From: Alteribacillus persepolensis
GTDB lineage: Bacteria; Bacillota; Bacilli; Bacillales; Marinococcaceae
NCBI RefSeq assembly: GCF_900099605.1
Contig: NZ_FNDK01000009.1
Location: forward strand, 62,001 to 126,000
DNA length: 64,000 nt
Direction: 5' to 3'
The notes beneath the pieces are model-generated. The model was given only the letters and a program-made list of their open reading frames with translations, had not been told where the DNA came from and made no database searches. Made by a program: the position numbers and the translations under genes. Positions within the stretch are counted from its first letter, which is position 1; every line of letters begins with the position of its first letter. This document shows, in pieces, positions 16,715-24,993 of the stretch.

Positions 16715-16755
16715 CTCCTGCGGTCTTTTCCTTCTTAAGGAAAAGACCGCAGGAG
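16715..16755. repeat. perfect 19-bp inverted repeat
   Basis: CTCCTGCGGTCTTTTCCTT is followed by CTT and then its exact reverse complement. With a three-base loop this makes a very stable hairpin. No T run follows, so it is not a typical terminator. It sits 134 bases past the yfmJ-like gene. Confidence 0.75.
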
Positions 16756-16888
16756 CTGCTGGGCAATAAAGACAGCTGACATCATATCTTGTCTGACAGC
16801 GGTTCCATCCCCTGCTTGCTCGCTGATGCTCCTTGAAATGGAAGTCTTCTCCCTCTATAACGGCACATTCCGCCACCTTATCATGCCA

Positions 16889-17902
16889 TTATTGTTCTGC
16901 TACTTTTACTAATAGTTTCCCAATATTATTTCCCTTAAATAAATCAAGAAAGGCATCCGGTATTTGTTCAAAACCTTCTTTGATCGTTTCTTCATAGGTT
17001 AACTTGCCTTCTTGCAGCCATGCTGCAAGAGCGGCTGACCCTTCAGAGAACCGATCTGAAAAATCACCTAACGTAAACCCTTGCATAAGAGCACTTTTCT
17101 TAATCAGTGTCGTTTGAACACGCGGTCCGATGTCTTCTCCTTCAAGGTTATAACTAGAGATTGCACCACAGACAACAATACGTGCGAATTTATTCACGTA
17201 CGCATGTACAGCATCAGATATTTCTCCGCCAACGTTATCAAAATAAACGTCTACTCCATTTGGGCAAGCTTTTTCGATAGCAGCCTTCATATTGGAAGTG
17301 GTTTTGTAATTGATGGTTTCATCAAATTGCAGCTTTTCTTTTAAGTATTGATTTTTTTCATCTGAACCTGCAATGCCAACGACACGTGCTCCCTTGATTT
17401 TAGCAATTTGTCCAGCAGCGGAACCTACTGCACCGGCAGCACCTGAAATGACGACGGTTTCTCCTTCTTTTGGCTTTCCAATGTCAAGCAGTCCAAAGTA
17501 TGCGGTTAATCCGGTTATCCCTAAAATTCCTAAATGTGTAGAGACCGGCGCCAAATCTTTATCTATTTTTCGTACCTCGGTTGCTTTTGCCGTATAATAG
17601 GTCTGCCAGCCATAACCGCCTATCACAATATCTCCTTTTTCCAATTGATGTGATTTGGATTCAACGACTTCTCCAATCACTCCGCCTTCAATCACAGCAT
17701 GTAATTCAAATGGAGGGATATAGGAAGGAGCATCGACCATTCTGCCGCGCATATACGGATCAACAGAGACGAATAATGTTCGAATCAGCACTTCTCCATT
17801 CTCCGGCTGTTTCACATCTGTTTCTACAAACTTGAATGTATTCTTATCCGGTGTACCCGTCGGCCGCTCTGCTAAAAGAATTTGCTGCTTTTTGGCGTCC
17901 AT
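16889..17902 (-). CDS. yfmJ: NADP-dependent oxidoreductase, YfmJ/leukotriene B4 12-hydroxydehydrogenase-like
   Basis: 337 residues from the ATG with AGGAGA seven bases upstream. Zinc-free medium-chain reductase. FVSVDPYMRGRM is typical of the prostaglandin reductase/curcumin reductase-like branch, and VVISGAAGAVGSAAGQIAKIKGARVVGIAGS is the NADPH-binding turn. The sequence ends with LFKGNNIGKLLVKV, also family typical. It probably reduces alpha,beta-unsaturated carbonyl compounds. It stands alone with hairpins downstream. Confidence 0.88.
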   Translation of the reverse strand: MDAKKQQILLAERPTGTPDKNTFKFVETDVKQPENGEVLIRTLFVSVDPYMRGRMVDAPSYIPPFELHAVIEGGVIGEVVESKSHQLEKGDIVIGGYGWQTYYTAKATEVRKIDKDLAPVSTHLGILGITGLTAYFGLLDIGKPKEGETVVISGAAGAVGSAAGQIAKIKGARVVGIAGSDEKNQYLKEKLQFDETINYKTTSNMKAAIEKACPNGVDVYFDNVGGEISDAVHAYVNKFARIVVCGAISSYNLEGEDIGPRVQTTLIKKSALMQGFTLGDFSDRFSEGSAALAAWLQEGKLTYEETIKEGFEQIPDAFLDLFKGNNIGKLLVKVAEQ

Positions 17903-18271
17903 GCCTATCTCTCCTATCTTTTTTACAAATATTTGTTTTCCTAACGTAACAGACGCTGAAAACGAAAAAAAGCAAAATGCTCCTCGAACGGTTGACAGCG
18001 CTGCATCTCGATGAATGAACAAAAAATTGGACAAATGTTCCATTTCTATTATAACGAATCACGAGAACAGTTTCGACGAGAAGCACTTGCATACGAAACG
18101 ATTCCCTTGCAGCAGGGATGTTCACACTTAACAATTAGCTGCAAAAGTTAACGCAAGGAGATATTGGCCTCTTTTAACATGAAGAACGCTTATCGAATCT
18201 TTCACTGGTTGTCCATCGTGTGCGGCAGCGTGCGATTATCATTATTTTATTTGTTTTCTGTTGAAACAATA

Positions 18272-19375
18272 TTATGGTGATTTAATGCCCGCACCACAAA
18301 GTGGAATAACCACTTTTTCTTCTCGTGCATGCTTATATTTTAAATACCCCGCATAGTTCACTGCTGAGGTGACTTCCACGTAGAAACCTTTCTCGCTAAG
18401 CTTCTTTCGCGCATGTAGAACCTCACCTTCTTCAATGGCAATAAAGATACCATTTGTGTTATGAACAGCTTCTAAAATTTGTTTGGAACGTGCCGGTGCT
18501 GCAATAGCAATACCTTCTGCCAAAGTGCCTTCGTTCGCAACAGGCTCTGCTTTGGCTTGTCCTTTTTCATAAGCACGCACAAGAGGCGCACAATTTGCTG
18601 CTTGAACAGCAATGATTTTGGGGATTTTTTCGATCAGCCCATGTTCCCTCAACTCTCTAAATCCATTGTATGCACCAAGTAAAAGCGTACCGTTTCCTAC
18701 AGGGATTATTAACGCATCTGGTGTTTCTTGCAGTTGCTCATAAATTTCATAAGCATATGTTTTTGTCCCTTCATAGAAGTACGGATTATATACATGGCTT
18801 GCGTAAAACGCTTTTTCTTCTTCGACTGCTTGCTGGGCCGCCTCTGCAACGTCCTCCCGCGTACCGTGAATGGATTTAACCGCTGCGCCATGTGCTTTAA
18901 CTTGAGCAATTTTTTTAGGAGATGTTTCATCACTTAAATAAATATCACATGCCATTTGACAGCGTGCAGCATATGCTGCAATCGCCGTTCCCGCATTGCC
19001 GCTGCTGTCAGCAATCACTTTTTGTACTCCTAACTCTTTTGCTTTCGCCATAAGAACAGCAGCTCCTCGATCTTTAAAAGACAGAGTTGGCATCATATAA
19101 TCCACTTTCACATATGTATGTGGCTTTTGCGGATCTAACACAATGAGCGGAGACTGCCCTTCCCCCATTGTAACTGCTTCCCACATCTTGGAACCTTCGG
19201 CAAATGGCATTGTCTCCACATAACGCCATAACGAGTTGGGATAAGTGTTCCACGCTGCTGCATCCATTTTTATTGCATCTTTCACTAGATTGAATAATCC
19301 TCCGCATTCACATTTCCAAATATCCGCTGTCACATCATGCATTTTCCCGCAGCTGCTGCAAATATATTGTTCCAT
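18272..19375 (-). CDS. threonine synthase-like PLP enzyme
   Basis: 367 residues. An N-terminal zinc-ribbon-like segment with Cys6, Cys9, Cys22 and Cys24 is followed by a fold-type II PLP enzyme. The PLP Lys101 lies in MPTLSFKDRGA, the phosphate-binding Gly loop region in ADSSGNAGTAIAAYAAR, and IPVGNGTLLLGAYNGF completes the site. This is the threonine synthase (ThrC) family layout. It lies apart from hom and thrB, so it may be a paralogue acting on another phospho- or hydroxy-amino acid. No partner genes are visible. The start is preceded by AGGGTG-type sequence and is only moderately sure. Confidence 0.85.
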   Translation of the reverse strand: MEQYICSSCGKMHDVTADIWKCECGGLFNLVKDAIKMDAAAWNTYPNSLWRYVETMPFAEGSKMWEAVTMGEGQSPLIVLDPQKPHTYVKVDYMMPTLSFKDRGAAVLMAKAKELGVQKVIADSSGNAGTAIAAYAARCQMACDIYLSDETSPKKIAQVKAHGAAVKSIHGTREDVAEAAQQAVEEEKAFYASHVYNPYFYEGTKTYAYEIYEQLQETPDALIIPVGNGTLLLGAYNGFRELREHGLIEKIPKIIAVQAANCAPLVRAYEKGQAKAEPVANEGTLAEGIAIAAPARSKQILEAVHNTNGIFIAIEEGEVLHARKKLSEKGFYVEVTSAVNYAGYLKYKHAREEKVVIPLCGAGIKSP

Positions 19376-19439
19376 CGTTTTTTCACCCTCTCACACACTA
19401 TTTTATATAAACCTGATTCTTGACTTTTATAGCGGGGAA

Positions 19440-19803
19440 ATGATTGTTCATGATATCAAGAAACTTCCCACGTTAAATCTTGTCATGGAACCTTTAAAAG
19501 AAATGATAGAGATAATAAAAAGTCGTGCAACTTATCACACCATCCTCCAGTCCAATTAAGGCTGGCATTACCAGCACAACCAATGGATAAAGACATTAAA
19601 AGAAAATAAAGTATTCCAAACCATGTCACGTAAAGCAATCTGAGCAGACAATGCTTCGATGGAGAATTTCTTTGGCGTTTTAAAGAAAGAGAAATGTATT
19701 ATGAGGAAGTATTAGTAGGCTGTGAAGAATGAAAAAGGCGAATGGAAGAATATATCTACTAATACAACTATGAACGACTATCAGAAAAATTAGCTAGTTA
19801 ATG
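19440..19803 (+). pseudogene. decayed IS3-family transposase (OrfB C-terminal part)
   Basis: Frame with several stops reading DIKKLPTLNLVMEPLKEMIE, YHTILQSN-stop-GWHYQHNQW, TLKENKVFQTMSRKAI-stop-ADNASMENFFGVLK and, after a frameshift, YNYERLSEKLAS. This corresponds to the IS3/IS150 DDE domain: HSDQGWxYQ (second catalytic Asp, here Asn), SMSRKGxxxDNAxxENFFGxLK (catalytic Glu) and YNxxRxxxKL. The N-terminal half, OrfA and inverted repeats are not recognisable. It is an old insertion remnant between the threonine synthase-like gene and the pseudouridine operon. Confidence 0.8.
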
Positions 19804-19940
19804 AGCTTACATGCAAACGCTGCTCACCATTCTTTTACTGCCAAGGCAATGATCATGAAAAGGATGCGGAGGGGCAAGTGCGGCCCTACTCGCAAGCACC
19901 CGGCCGTTCCTCCGCTGAAAAAACGTTATCTTCTCTTGTC

Positions 19941-20867
19941 TCATTCATCTCCGTGCTTGCAATGAGCGGCAATTTGAGCGCCAACCACTGCATTATGTTT
20001 GACAAGTCCGATGTTTGCCTTCAGGCTTTTTCCTTCTGTTAGTGTTTTGACTTTATCCAAGATAAAGGGTGTTGCCTCTTTTCCTGCGATGTTCTTGTCC
20101 TCTGCTTCTTTCACTGCATGATCAATAATCGAGCTGATATACGCTTCATCCAGCGCATCTTTTTCCGGGATTGGGTTGGCAACTACGACACCGCCGCTTA
20201 AACCGATGTCTTGTTTCGTATCAATAAAATTTGCGATTTCTTCAGGCGAATTCAGACGGTAATCCACCTGGAAAGGGCTCGTTCGTGTATAGAAAGCTGG
20301 CAATGCATCCGTGTTATGGCCAATAACCGGCACCCCGTTTGTTTCTAAATATTCCAGCGTCAAGCCTAAATCTAAAATAGATTTCACCCCTGCACAAACG
20401 ACAGCTACATCTGTTTTCGCAAGCTCTTCAAGATCAGCCGAAATGTCCATTGTTTTCTCGGCTCCGCGGTGAACACCGCCAATTCCTCCTGTTGCGAAAA
20501 CTTTAATGCCCGCCATGCTCGCACAAATCATGGTTCCTGCAACGGTGGTTGCTCCATGTTTTTTTGTTGAAATAACGTATGGTAAATCTCTTCGGCTCAC
20601 CTTTTCTACTGCATCACTTTGGCCTAAAAACGCAATCTCCTCTTCTGTTAACCCTATTTTAATTTTTCCATGTATTACGGCAATCGTTGCAGGGACCGCG
20701 CCGTTGTTACGGATAAGCTCTTCTACTTCCAATGCCGTCTCCACATTTTGCGGGTAAGGCATACCATGTGAAATAATAGTCGATTCCAGCGCTACAACAG
20801 GCTTATTTTTTTGCACAGCGTCTCTTACTTCTTCTGAGAGTACAAGCATATCATCTTTTACGTTCAT
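19941..20867 (-). CDS. psuG: pseudouridine-5'-phosphate glycosidase
   Basis: 308 residues. Cleaves the C-glycosidic bond of pseudouridine 5'-phosphate to uracil and ribose 5-phosphate. Conserved blocks include [60 protein letters not shown] and the C-terminal [18 protein letters not shown]. Its start overlaps the stop of the kinase gene by 4 bases, so kinase and glycosidase are translationally coupled, the usual pairing of pseudouridine salvage. Confidence 0.95.
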   Translation of the reverse strand: MNVKDDMLVLSEEVRDAVQKNKPVVALESTIISHGMPYPQNVETALEVEELIRNNGAVPATIAVIHGKIKIGLTEEEIAFLGQSDAVEKVSRRDLPYVISTKKHGATTVAGTMICASMAGIKVFATGGIGGVHRGAEKTMDISADLEELAKTDVAVVCAGVKSILDLGLTLEYLETNGVPVIGHNTDALPAFYTRTSPFQVDYRLNSPEEIANFIDTKQDIGLSGGVVVANPIPEKDALDEAYISSIIDHAVKEAEDKNIAGKEATPFILDKVKTLTEGKSLKANIGLVKHNAVVGAQIAAHCKHGDE

Positions 20868-21970
20868 TTTTCCGTTTCCTCCTCGGCAAAAAATCGGTTA
20901 TATGTGTCATCCAGCACATCTACATGCAGTTTGGTATGAACGGTTTCTTTTGTTTGCAGCGTAATCATGGAGCAAGCCATTCCTGTCTTGCATGCTTCTT
21001 TAAATGAAGCTCCTTTGTTCATTCCGTATAAAAACCCTGAAATAAACGAATCACCAGCCCCAGTCACATCTACTACATTCGTTTTCGGTGCGGGAATGGC
21101 TCCTTCTTCCCCGCGTTCTGTTTTATAAAAAATCCCTTTTTCTCCGCGTGTAATAATTACGTTTTTCACACCACGGTCAATTATTCGGCCACTGGCTTCC
21201 CGCAAATTACCAGACGCTGCTCCTGTCAGCGCCATCGCCTCATCTACATTAACGATAAACCATGTTATTCCGCTTAGGTCTGCGGGCAGCTTTTTAATCT
21301 TCGGTGCAGAAACCGGAGCGATACAAAGCGGAATGTTCTCTTGATTACAACGTTCTATCACCATCTTTAGTACATCATCGGGAAAGTTGGTATCGAGTAA
21401 AACAATCGATGAGGAAGCGATGTGATTCCAATGCTTATCAATAAATGCTTGATCTGCTGCTTCACATATTTCCATATCTGATAATGCAAGCAGCATCTCT
21501 CCTTTATCATTCAATACAGCCGTGTACGTGCCAGTGTTCATTTGCGGTATTCTCATCGTTTGGCTTGTATTTGCATAAGGCTGGGTCATCTCAAGAAGCC
21601 ACTCACCTTCCTGGTCATTTCCTACGACCGTTAATAGGGAAGCAGCAGCGTCAAGGCGCCCAAGGTTTTCAGCAATATTTCTTGCGACACCGCCGCAGGT
21701 CTGCGAAACAGTTACTGGATTCGACGTACCGTATTGAAGAGAACTTTTTAATTGCGACTTACGATCAACATTTGCTCCGCCAATGCAGGTAATACGCCCA
21801 TTGTCTGGCAGTACATAGGCCCTTCCAATAATCTTTCCCTTCTTGGTTAAAGAGGAAATATATCCTGCCACGGCCGATCGTGACAGTTGAAGTGCATCTG
21901 CTAATTCATTTTGAGAAATATATGGATTTTTTCTTACCAATTCTAATAATAATTTTTCTTTTTCATTCAT
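20864..21970 (-). CDS. psuK: pseudouridine kinase (PfkB family) with N-terminal helix-turn-helix
   Basis: 368 residues from the ATG preferred here. Residues 1-60 form a winged HTH ([23 protein letters not shown]). The rest is a PfkB carbohydrate kinase that phosphorylates pseudouridine, ending with the signature [19 protein letters not shown] holding the catalytic Asp. The fused HTH is known from several PfkB-type nucleoside kinases and suggests it binds DNA near its own promoter. A matching operator candidate overlaps the promoter just upstream. An in-frame earlier start at 21988 is possible but has no ribosome site. Confidence 0.9.
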   Translation of the reverse strand: MNEKEKLLLELVRKNPYISQNELADALQLSRSAVAGYISSLTKKGKIIGRAYVLPDNGRITCIGGANVDRKSQLKSSLQYGTSNPVTVSQTCGGVARNIAENLGRLDAAASLLTVVGNDQEGEWLLEMTQPYANTSQTMRIPQMNTGTYTAVLNDKGEMLLALSDMEICEAADQAFIDKHWNHIASSSIVLLDTNFPDDVLKMVIERCNQENIPLCIAPVSAPKIKKLPADLSGITWFIVNVDEAMALTGAASGNLREASGRIIDRGVKNVIITRGEKGIFYKTERGEEGAIPAPKTNVVDVTGAGDSFISGFLYGMNKGASFKEACKTGMACSMITLQTKETVHTKLHVDVLDDTYNRFFAEEETEK

Positions 21971-21998
21971 AAGGCATCGCCCTAACACACATTTAATT

Positions 21999-22040
21999 AA
22001 CTTTTGTTTATATAATAAACTTTTGTTTATAACAAGTCAA
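21999..22040 (-). promoter_or_regulatory. psuK-psuG promoter with overlapping direct repeats (operator candidate)
   Basis: On the minus strand TTGACT, 17 bases, TATTAT gives a good sigma-A promoter. Two exact 14-base copies of TATAAACAAAAGTT lie 19 bases apart, one filling most of the spacer and the other just after the -10 box. Placement over the promoter fits repression, most simply by the HTH of the kinase itself or another local regulator. Confidence 0.7.
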
Positions 22041-22155
22041 ATGAATGCAGCAAAGAAGTACTAACCTGGGAAGACTCGCAGCATACAGGGTATTGTTTAC
22101 TCTAAGCAGCAAAATCATGCGGATGTAAAAAGTAAGCGCCGCTGCAATAAAAATT

Positions 22156-22177
22156 CCCGAGCGACTGAGCGCTCGGG
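22156..22177. terminator. terminator of the YdhK-like gene
   Basis: CCCGAGCG and CGCTCGGG form a perfect stem with a six-base loop. On the minus strand GAATTTTTATT follows. It lies 22 bases past the YdhK-like stop codon. Confidence 0.85.
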
Positions 22178-22198
22178 TTTGATTTAAAACATGCCTGA

Positions 22199-22834
22199 TT
22201 ATTCAACGGGTGAAAGTTCATCTTCTGTAACCCATTTATGGTTTTCAACTTCTTCTCCCGTTTCCATATCTGTATAACTGACCATATAGACAGTGGTGTC
22301 TTCTGCAGCATCAATTACAGCTGCCGCTCCATCCATTCCTTCCATGTGATCTGCCTCCAGAATCACTTCATCGCCTTGCTCATATGGTTGTTCACCTGCA
22401 TTTTCAATTTCTTCATGGATAACCCATTTATGATCTTCTACCTTTTCTTCGCCAGCTGCCGGTGTGTACGTGACCATATAAACAGTTGTGTCATAAGCAC
22501 CTTCAATGGCTGCAACAGCTCCATCCATGCCTCTCATGTGATTTGCACTCATGACAGCTTCACTTCCAACCGGATACGTTGGATTCTGTGCATCTGCTAA
22601 TTCTTCGGGAACTTCACCCGAACTTGAATGATCCATACGCGAATGATCCATCTCTTCCATGGAATCCGATTCTTCTTCAGACGGAGCTTCTTCATTCGTT
22701 TCTGTGTTCTCGGCTGCGTCATTTTCCGTATTCGCATTACTATCAGGCGTTGTTTCGTCATTTCCGCCGCAAGCTGCTAATACAACAGCTGAAAATAATG
22801 CGGCAAAACTCATCTTCAATATATTATCCATCAT
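22199..22834 (-). CDS. YdhK-like DUF1541 lipoprotein
   Basis: 211 residues. A signal peptide with lipobox LAAC, a long acidic linker rich in Glu, Asn and Thr with a Met/His-rich patch (SMEEMDHSRMDHSS), then two tandem DUF1541 repeats of about 55 residues: both contain ...A-N/D-HM-x-GMDGA...DTTVYMV-Y-T...E-HKWV. Met/His-rich patches suggest copper or other metal contact, which is inference. The next gene upstream is also metal-related (CueP-like). Confidence 0.88.
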   Translation of the reverse strand: MMDNILKMSFAALFSAVVLAACGGNDETTPDSNANTENDAAENTETNEEAPSEEESDSMEEMDHSRMDHSSSGEVPEELADAQNPTYPVGSEAVMSANHMRGMDGAVAAIEGAYDTTVYMVTYTPAAGEEKVEDHKWVIHEEIENAGEQPYEQGDEVILEADHMEGMDGAAAVIDAAEDTTVYMVSYTDMETGEEVENHKWVTEDELSPVE

Positions 22835-22968
22835 TTTGTCCCCCCATCAAGCCTATGTTTTTATTTGACAATGGCACCGTGCAAAATAATGATACTTTAG
22901 AATTGGTGCCAACATTTTCTGCAGAGATGAATCACCAAATCAACAGGCAATGTAAAAAGGCTGTTTTT

Positions 22969-23490
22969 TTATATTAACTGCATGGTCGTAATGCAAGTAT
23001 CATCACCTTCAAACGTGGAAATCTCAGATTCTGCTGTTCCTCCGTTATGTTCTATTTTTACTTGAAACGTCTCATCCCGCGGCAGCCACAAATCGATAAA
23101 TCCATTTTCTAAAGACGTCATGGTTTCATTAACCACTGCATTACCTGCTTCATCCTCAATATACACATCAAATTCTTCTTCCACCAATTCCCCCTGGCAG
23201 CCGGTTAAGCTGTGGATAGAACATTCATGTGTTGTGTCAATAAACGGTGCAATGGAAACAAAAAATTCCCCTTCCGGCAATTCATAGGTGGTCTTCTTGT
23301 TCTCCCTGTCGGTCACGATCAGTTCATCTGATGTAATCGAGGCAGACATATCATCGACATGACCAACACTATAGGTATGCACCATTTCCTTGATGTCTTG
23401 TGTTTCATCTTCATTTGAGCTGCTTTCGTTACATGCTGCTGTGGCCAAGGCAAGCAACAACCCAATAATCACAAGGAAGCTTTTTTTCAC
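22969..23490 (-). CDS. cueP: CueP-family copper-binding lipoprotein
   Basis: About 173 residues. A lipoprotein signal peptide ending LATAAC is followed by an acidic linker. Conserved CueP features are the Cys/His block THECSIHSLTGCQGEL and the C-terminal DDTCITTMQL. CueP proteins hold Cu(I) in the periplasm of Salmonella, and Gram-positive homologues are surface lipoproteins. The start is unclear; I use the GTG at 23490 (GGAG 11 bases upstream), with GTG 23502 and ATG 23520 as alternatives. The role as a surface copper chaperone is from family knowledge. Confidence 0.82.
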   Translation of the reverse strand: MKKSFLVIIGLLLALATAACNESSSNEDETQDIKEMVHTYSVGHVDDMSASITSDELIVTDRENKKTTYELPEGEFFVSIAPFIDTTHECSIHSLTGCQGELVEEEFDVYIEDEAGNAVVNETMTSLENGFIDLWLPRDETFQVKIEHNGGTAESEISTFEGDDTCITTMQLI

Positions 23491-23798
23491 GTTCTCTTTC
23501 ACTCCTTTCTGTTTGTGCATCCACGTTTTTTACGCCCTAATCTTTCCAGATAAACCATTTATTTAGTACGTTTCCAGTTTACCATACCCCCGTCACGTAC
23601 TTAATCCATCTGAGAAGATGTTTAAATTTTGTCAAAAATAGATAAATAGCTGCCTTTTTCATCGATAATTGGCTTCATTCCCATAGATTTTCTTTTGAAC
23701 GAATGGATGCAGCTGCAAAATATATGCTGCTATGCCTGGAAGCAGCGGATAGCATGTCTGTACACTTCCGCATCTGTTCTATACTTCCTTCTTGAGGA

Positions 23799-23827
23799 TT
23801 GCTAAGAAAATGGAGTTTTCGTATAAT
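23799..23827 (+). promoter_or_regulatory. promoter of the guanidine riboswitch transcript
   Basis: TTGCTA, 17 bases, TATAAT on the plus strand, placed about 25 bases before the aptamer. Confidence 0.7.
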
Positions 23828-23849
23828 AAAAAGTAACCACATAACGTCA

Positions 23850-23945
23850 ATGTTTTCTAGGGTTCCGCAACATGCTTGTTGGCCTGGTCCGAGAGAAAAC
23901 ACACAGCTTCAGCTGTGACACGGAAGGACAAAAGCCTGGGAGAAA
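23850..23945 (+). ncRNA. guanidine-I (ykkC) riboswitch aptamer
   Basis: All conserved blocks of the ykkC motif are present in order: CTAGGGTTCCG, CTGGTCCGAGAGA, ACACGG, then GGACAAAAGCCTGGGAGA. The pairing AGCTT...AGCT stem lies between the second and third block. It senses guanidinium and turns on the exporter genes downstream, the known association of this class. Confidence 0.95.
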
Positions 23946-23972
23946 CTGATGAACAGTACTCTCAGGTTTTTT
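23935..23972 (+). terminator. riboswitch-controlled terminator
   Basis: CCTGGGAGA, the 3' end of the aptamer, can pair with TCTCAGG (two-base bulge) followed by TTTTTT. Ligand binding would hold the 3' aptamer strand and prevent this hairpin, allowing transcription into the SMR genes. Confidence 0.75.
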
Positions 23973-24002
23973 GTTTGGTCGATGAATTTGGAGGTAGCTG
24001 TT

Positions 24003-24344
24003 ATGAATGTACACTGGATCAAAGTATTTGTTGCTGCTTTGTTTGAGATTTTGTGGGTGATTGGCTTAACACACGCCTATGATGTGTGGACGTGGGCCGG
24101 TACTGTACTGGCGATTGTTATCAGCTTTTATTTGTTGATTATGGCAGGAAAAACCCTTCCTGTCGGAACCGTCTATGCAGTCTTTGTGGGAATAGGTACA
24201 GCAGGAACGGTTGTTTCAGAAATCATTTTCTTTGGTGAAGCATTTCAGTTAAGCAAAATACTTCTTATCTTACTACTCCTTGCAGGTGTCATTGGCTTAA
24301 AGTTAGTGACAGAAGACAAGGTGGAGGAAGGAGCCGATTCCTAA
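24003..24344 (+). CDS. gdnC: SMR guanidinium exporter subunit (YkkC/GdnC type)
   Basis: 113 residues, four TM helices. The conserved Glu of the transport site is at position 15 ([13 protein letters not shown]). It has the typical [15 protein letters not shown] segment of SMR helix 3-4. GGAGG lies eight bases before the chosen ATG; an upstream in-frame ATG at 23949 lies just beyond the riboswitch terminator and lacks a ribosome site. It forms a heterodimer with the next gene product and exports guanidinium. Its control by the guanidine-I riboswitch supports this. Confidence 0.93.
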   Translation: MNVHWIKVFVAALFEILWVIGLTHAYDVWTWAGTVLAIVISFYLLIMAGKTLPVGTVYAVFVGIGTAGTVVSEIIFFGEAFQLSKILLILLLLAGVIGLKLVTEDKVEEGADS

Positions 24345-24658
24345 TGGCGTGGACATCATTAATTTTTGCTGGATTATGCGAGATGTTTGGTGTGTTAATG
24401 ATTAATAGACTGCACCACAAACGGGACTGGAGTTCCTTTATCCTGCTCACCATTGGCTTTGGAATGAGTTTTATACTGCTTGCTTATGCTATGAGAACGA
24501 TACCTATGGGAACGGCCTATGCCGTTTGGACAGGAATTGGTGCATCTGGCGGGGCTGTTTTAGGAATGATTTTATACAATGAGCCAAAGGACTGGAAAAG
24601 AATTCTTTTTGTTGCGATGATTATAAGCGCAACGATAGGATTAAAGCTTGTTTCGTAA
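24344..24658 (+). CDS. gdnD: SMR guanidinium exporter subunit (YkkD/GdnD type)
   Basis: 104 residues, four TM helices, conserved Glu13 (FAGLCEMFGVLMIN) and the SMR signature YAMRTIPMGTAYAVWTGIGASGG. Its ATG overlaps the TAA of the partner gene (TAATG), so the two subunits are coupled. The pair matches B. subtilis ykkC-ykkD. Confidence 0.93.
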   Translation: MAWTSLIFAGLCEMFGVLMINRLHHKRDWSSFILLTIGFGMSFILLAYAMRTIPMGTAYAVWTGIGASGGAVLGMILYNEPKDWKRILFVAMIISATIGLKLVS

Positions 24659-24695
24659 AGCCGCTTTTCGTTTTCACAGGACAAAGTAGAGCAGT

Positions 24696-24727
24696 AAATA
24701 AAGAGGGATTTTTCTCCCTCTTTATTT
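24696..24727 (+). terminator. terminator of the guanidinium exporter operon
   Basis: AAATAAAGAGGGA and TCCCTCTTTATTT form a perfect stem around ATTTTTC. It is symmetric enough to work in both directions. Confidence 0.85.
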
Positions 24728-24993
24728 ATCTTCCTATTCTTTCAGACTAATACATACAACATGATCTGTTGCACTTCGTACATTCAACCGTTCACTTCCT
24801 GTCGTGCTCCTTGTTTTTCAAAATATCCCTCGGTGAGGCTGTATTTGTATGTCATGATTCCATCTGTGATTGGTGGAAAGTATTTACTTTACTTGCAGTA
24901 TTTAGAAACATATCTAATAGAATCTATCTGCCATCATCTCCTAAAACAACCTGGCAGTATCAGCTGCTGCATCCTCGGGCATGCGTATACTAT

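Larger units (their letters stand above)
16490..16888. other. intergenic with two hairpins
   Basis: No coding region seen. It contains the terminator and the long perfect inverted repeat listed separately. Confidence 0.5.
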
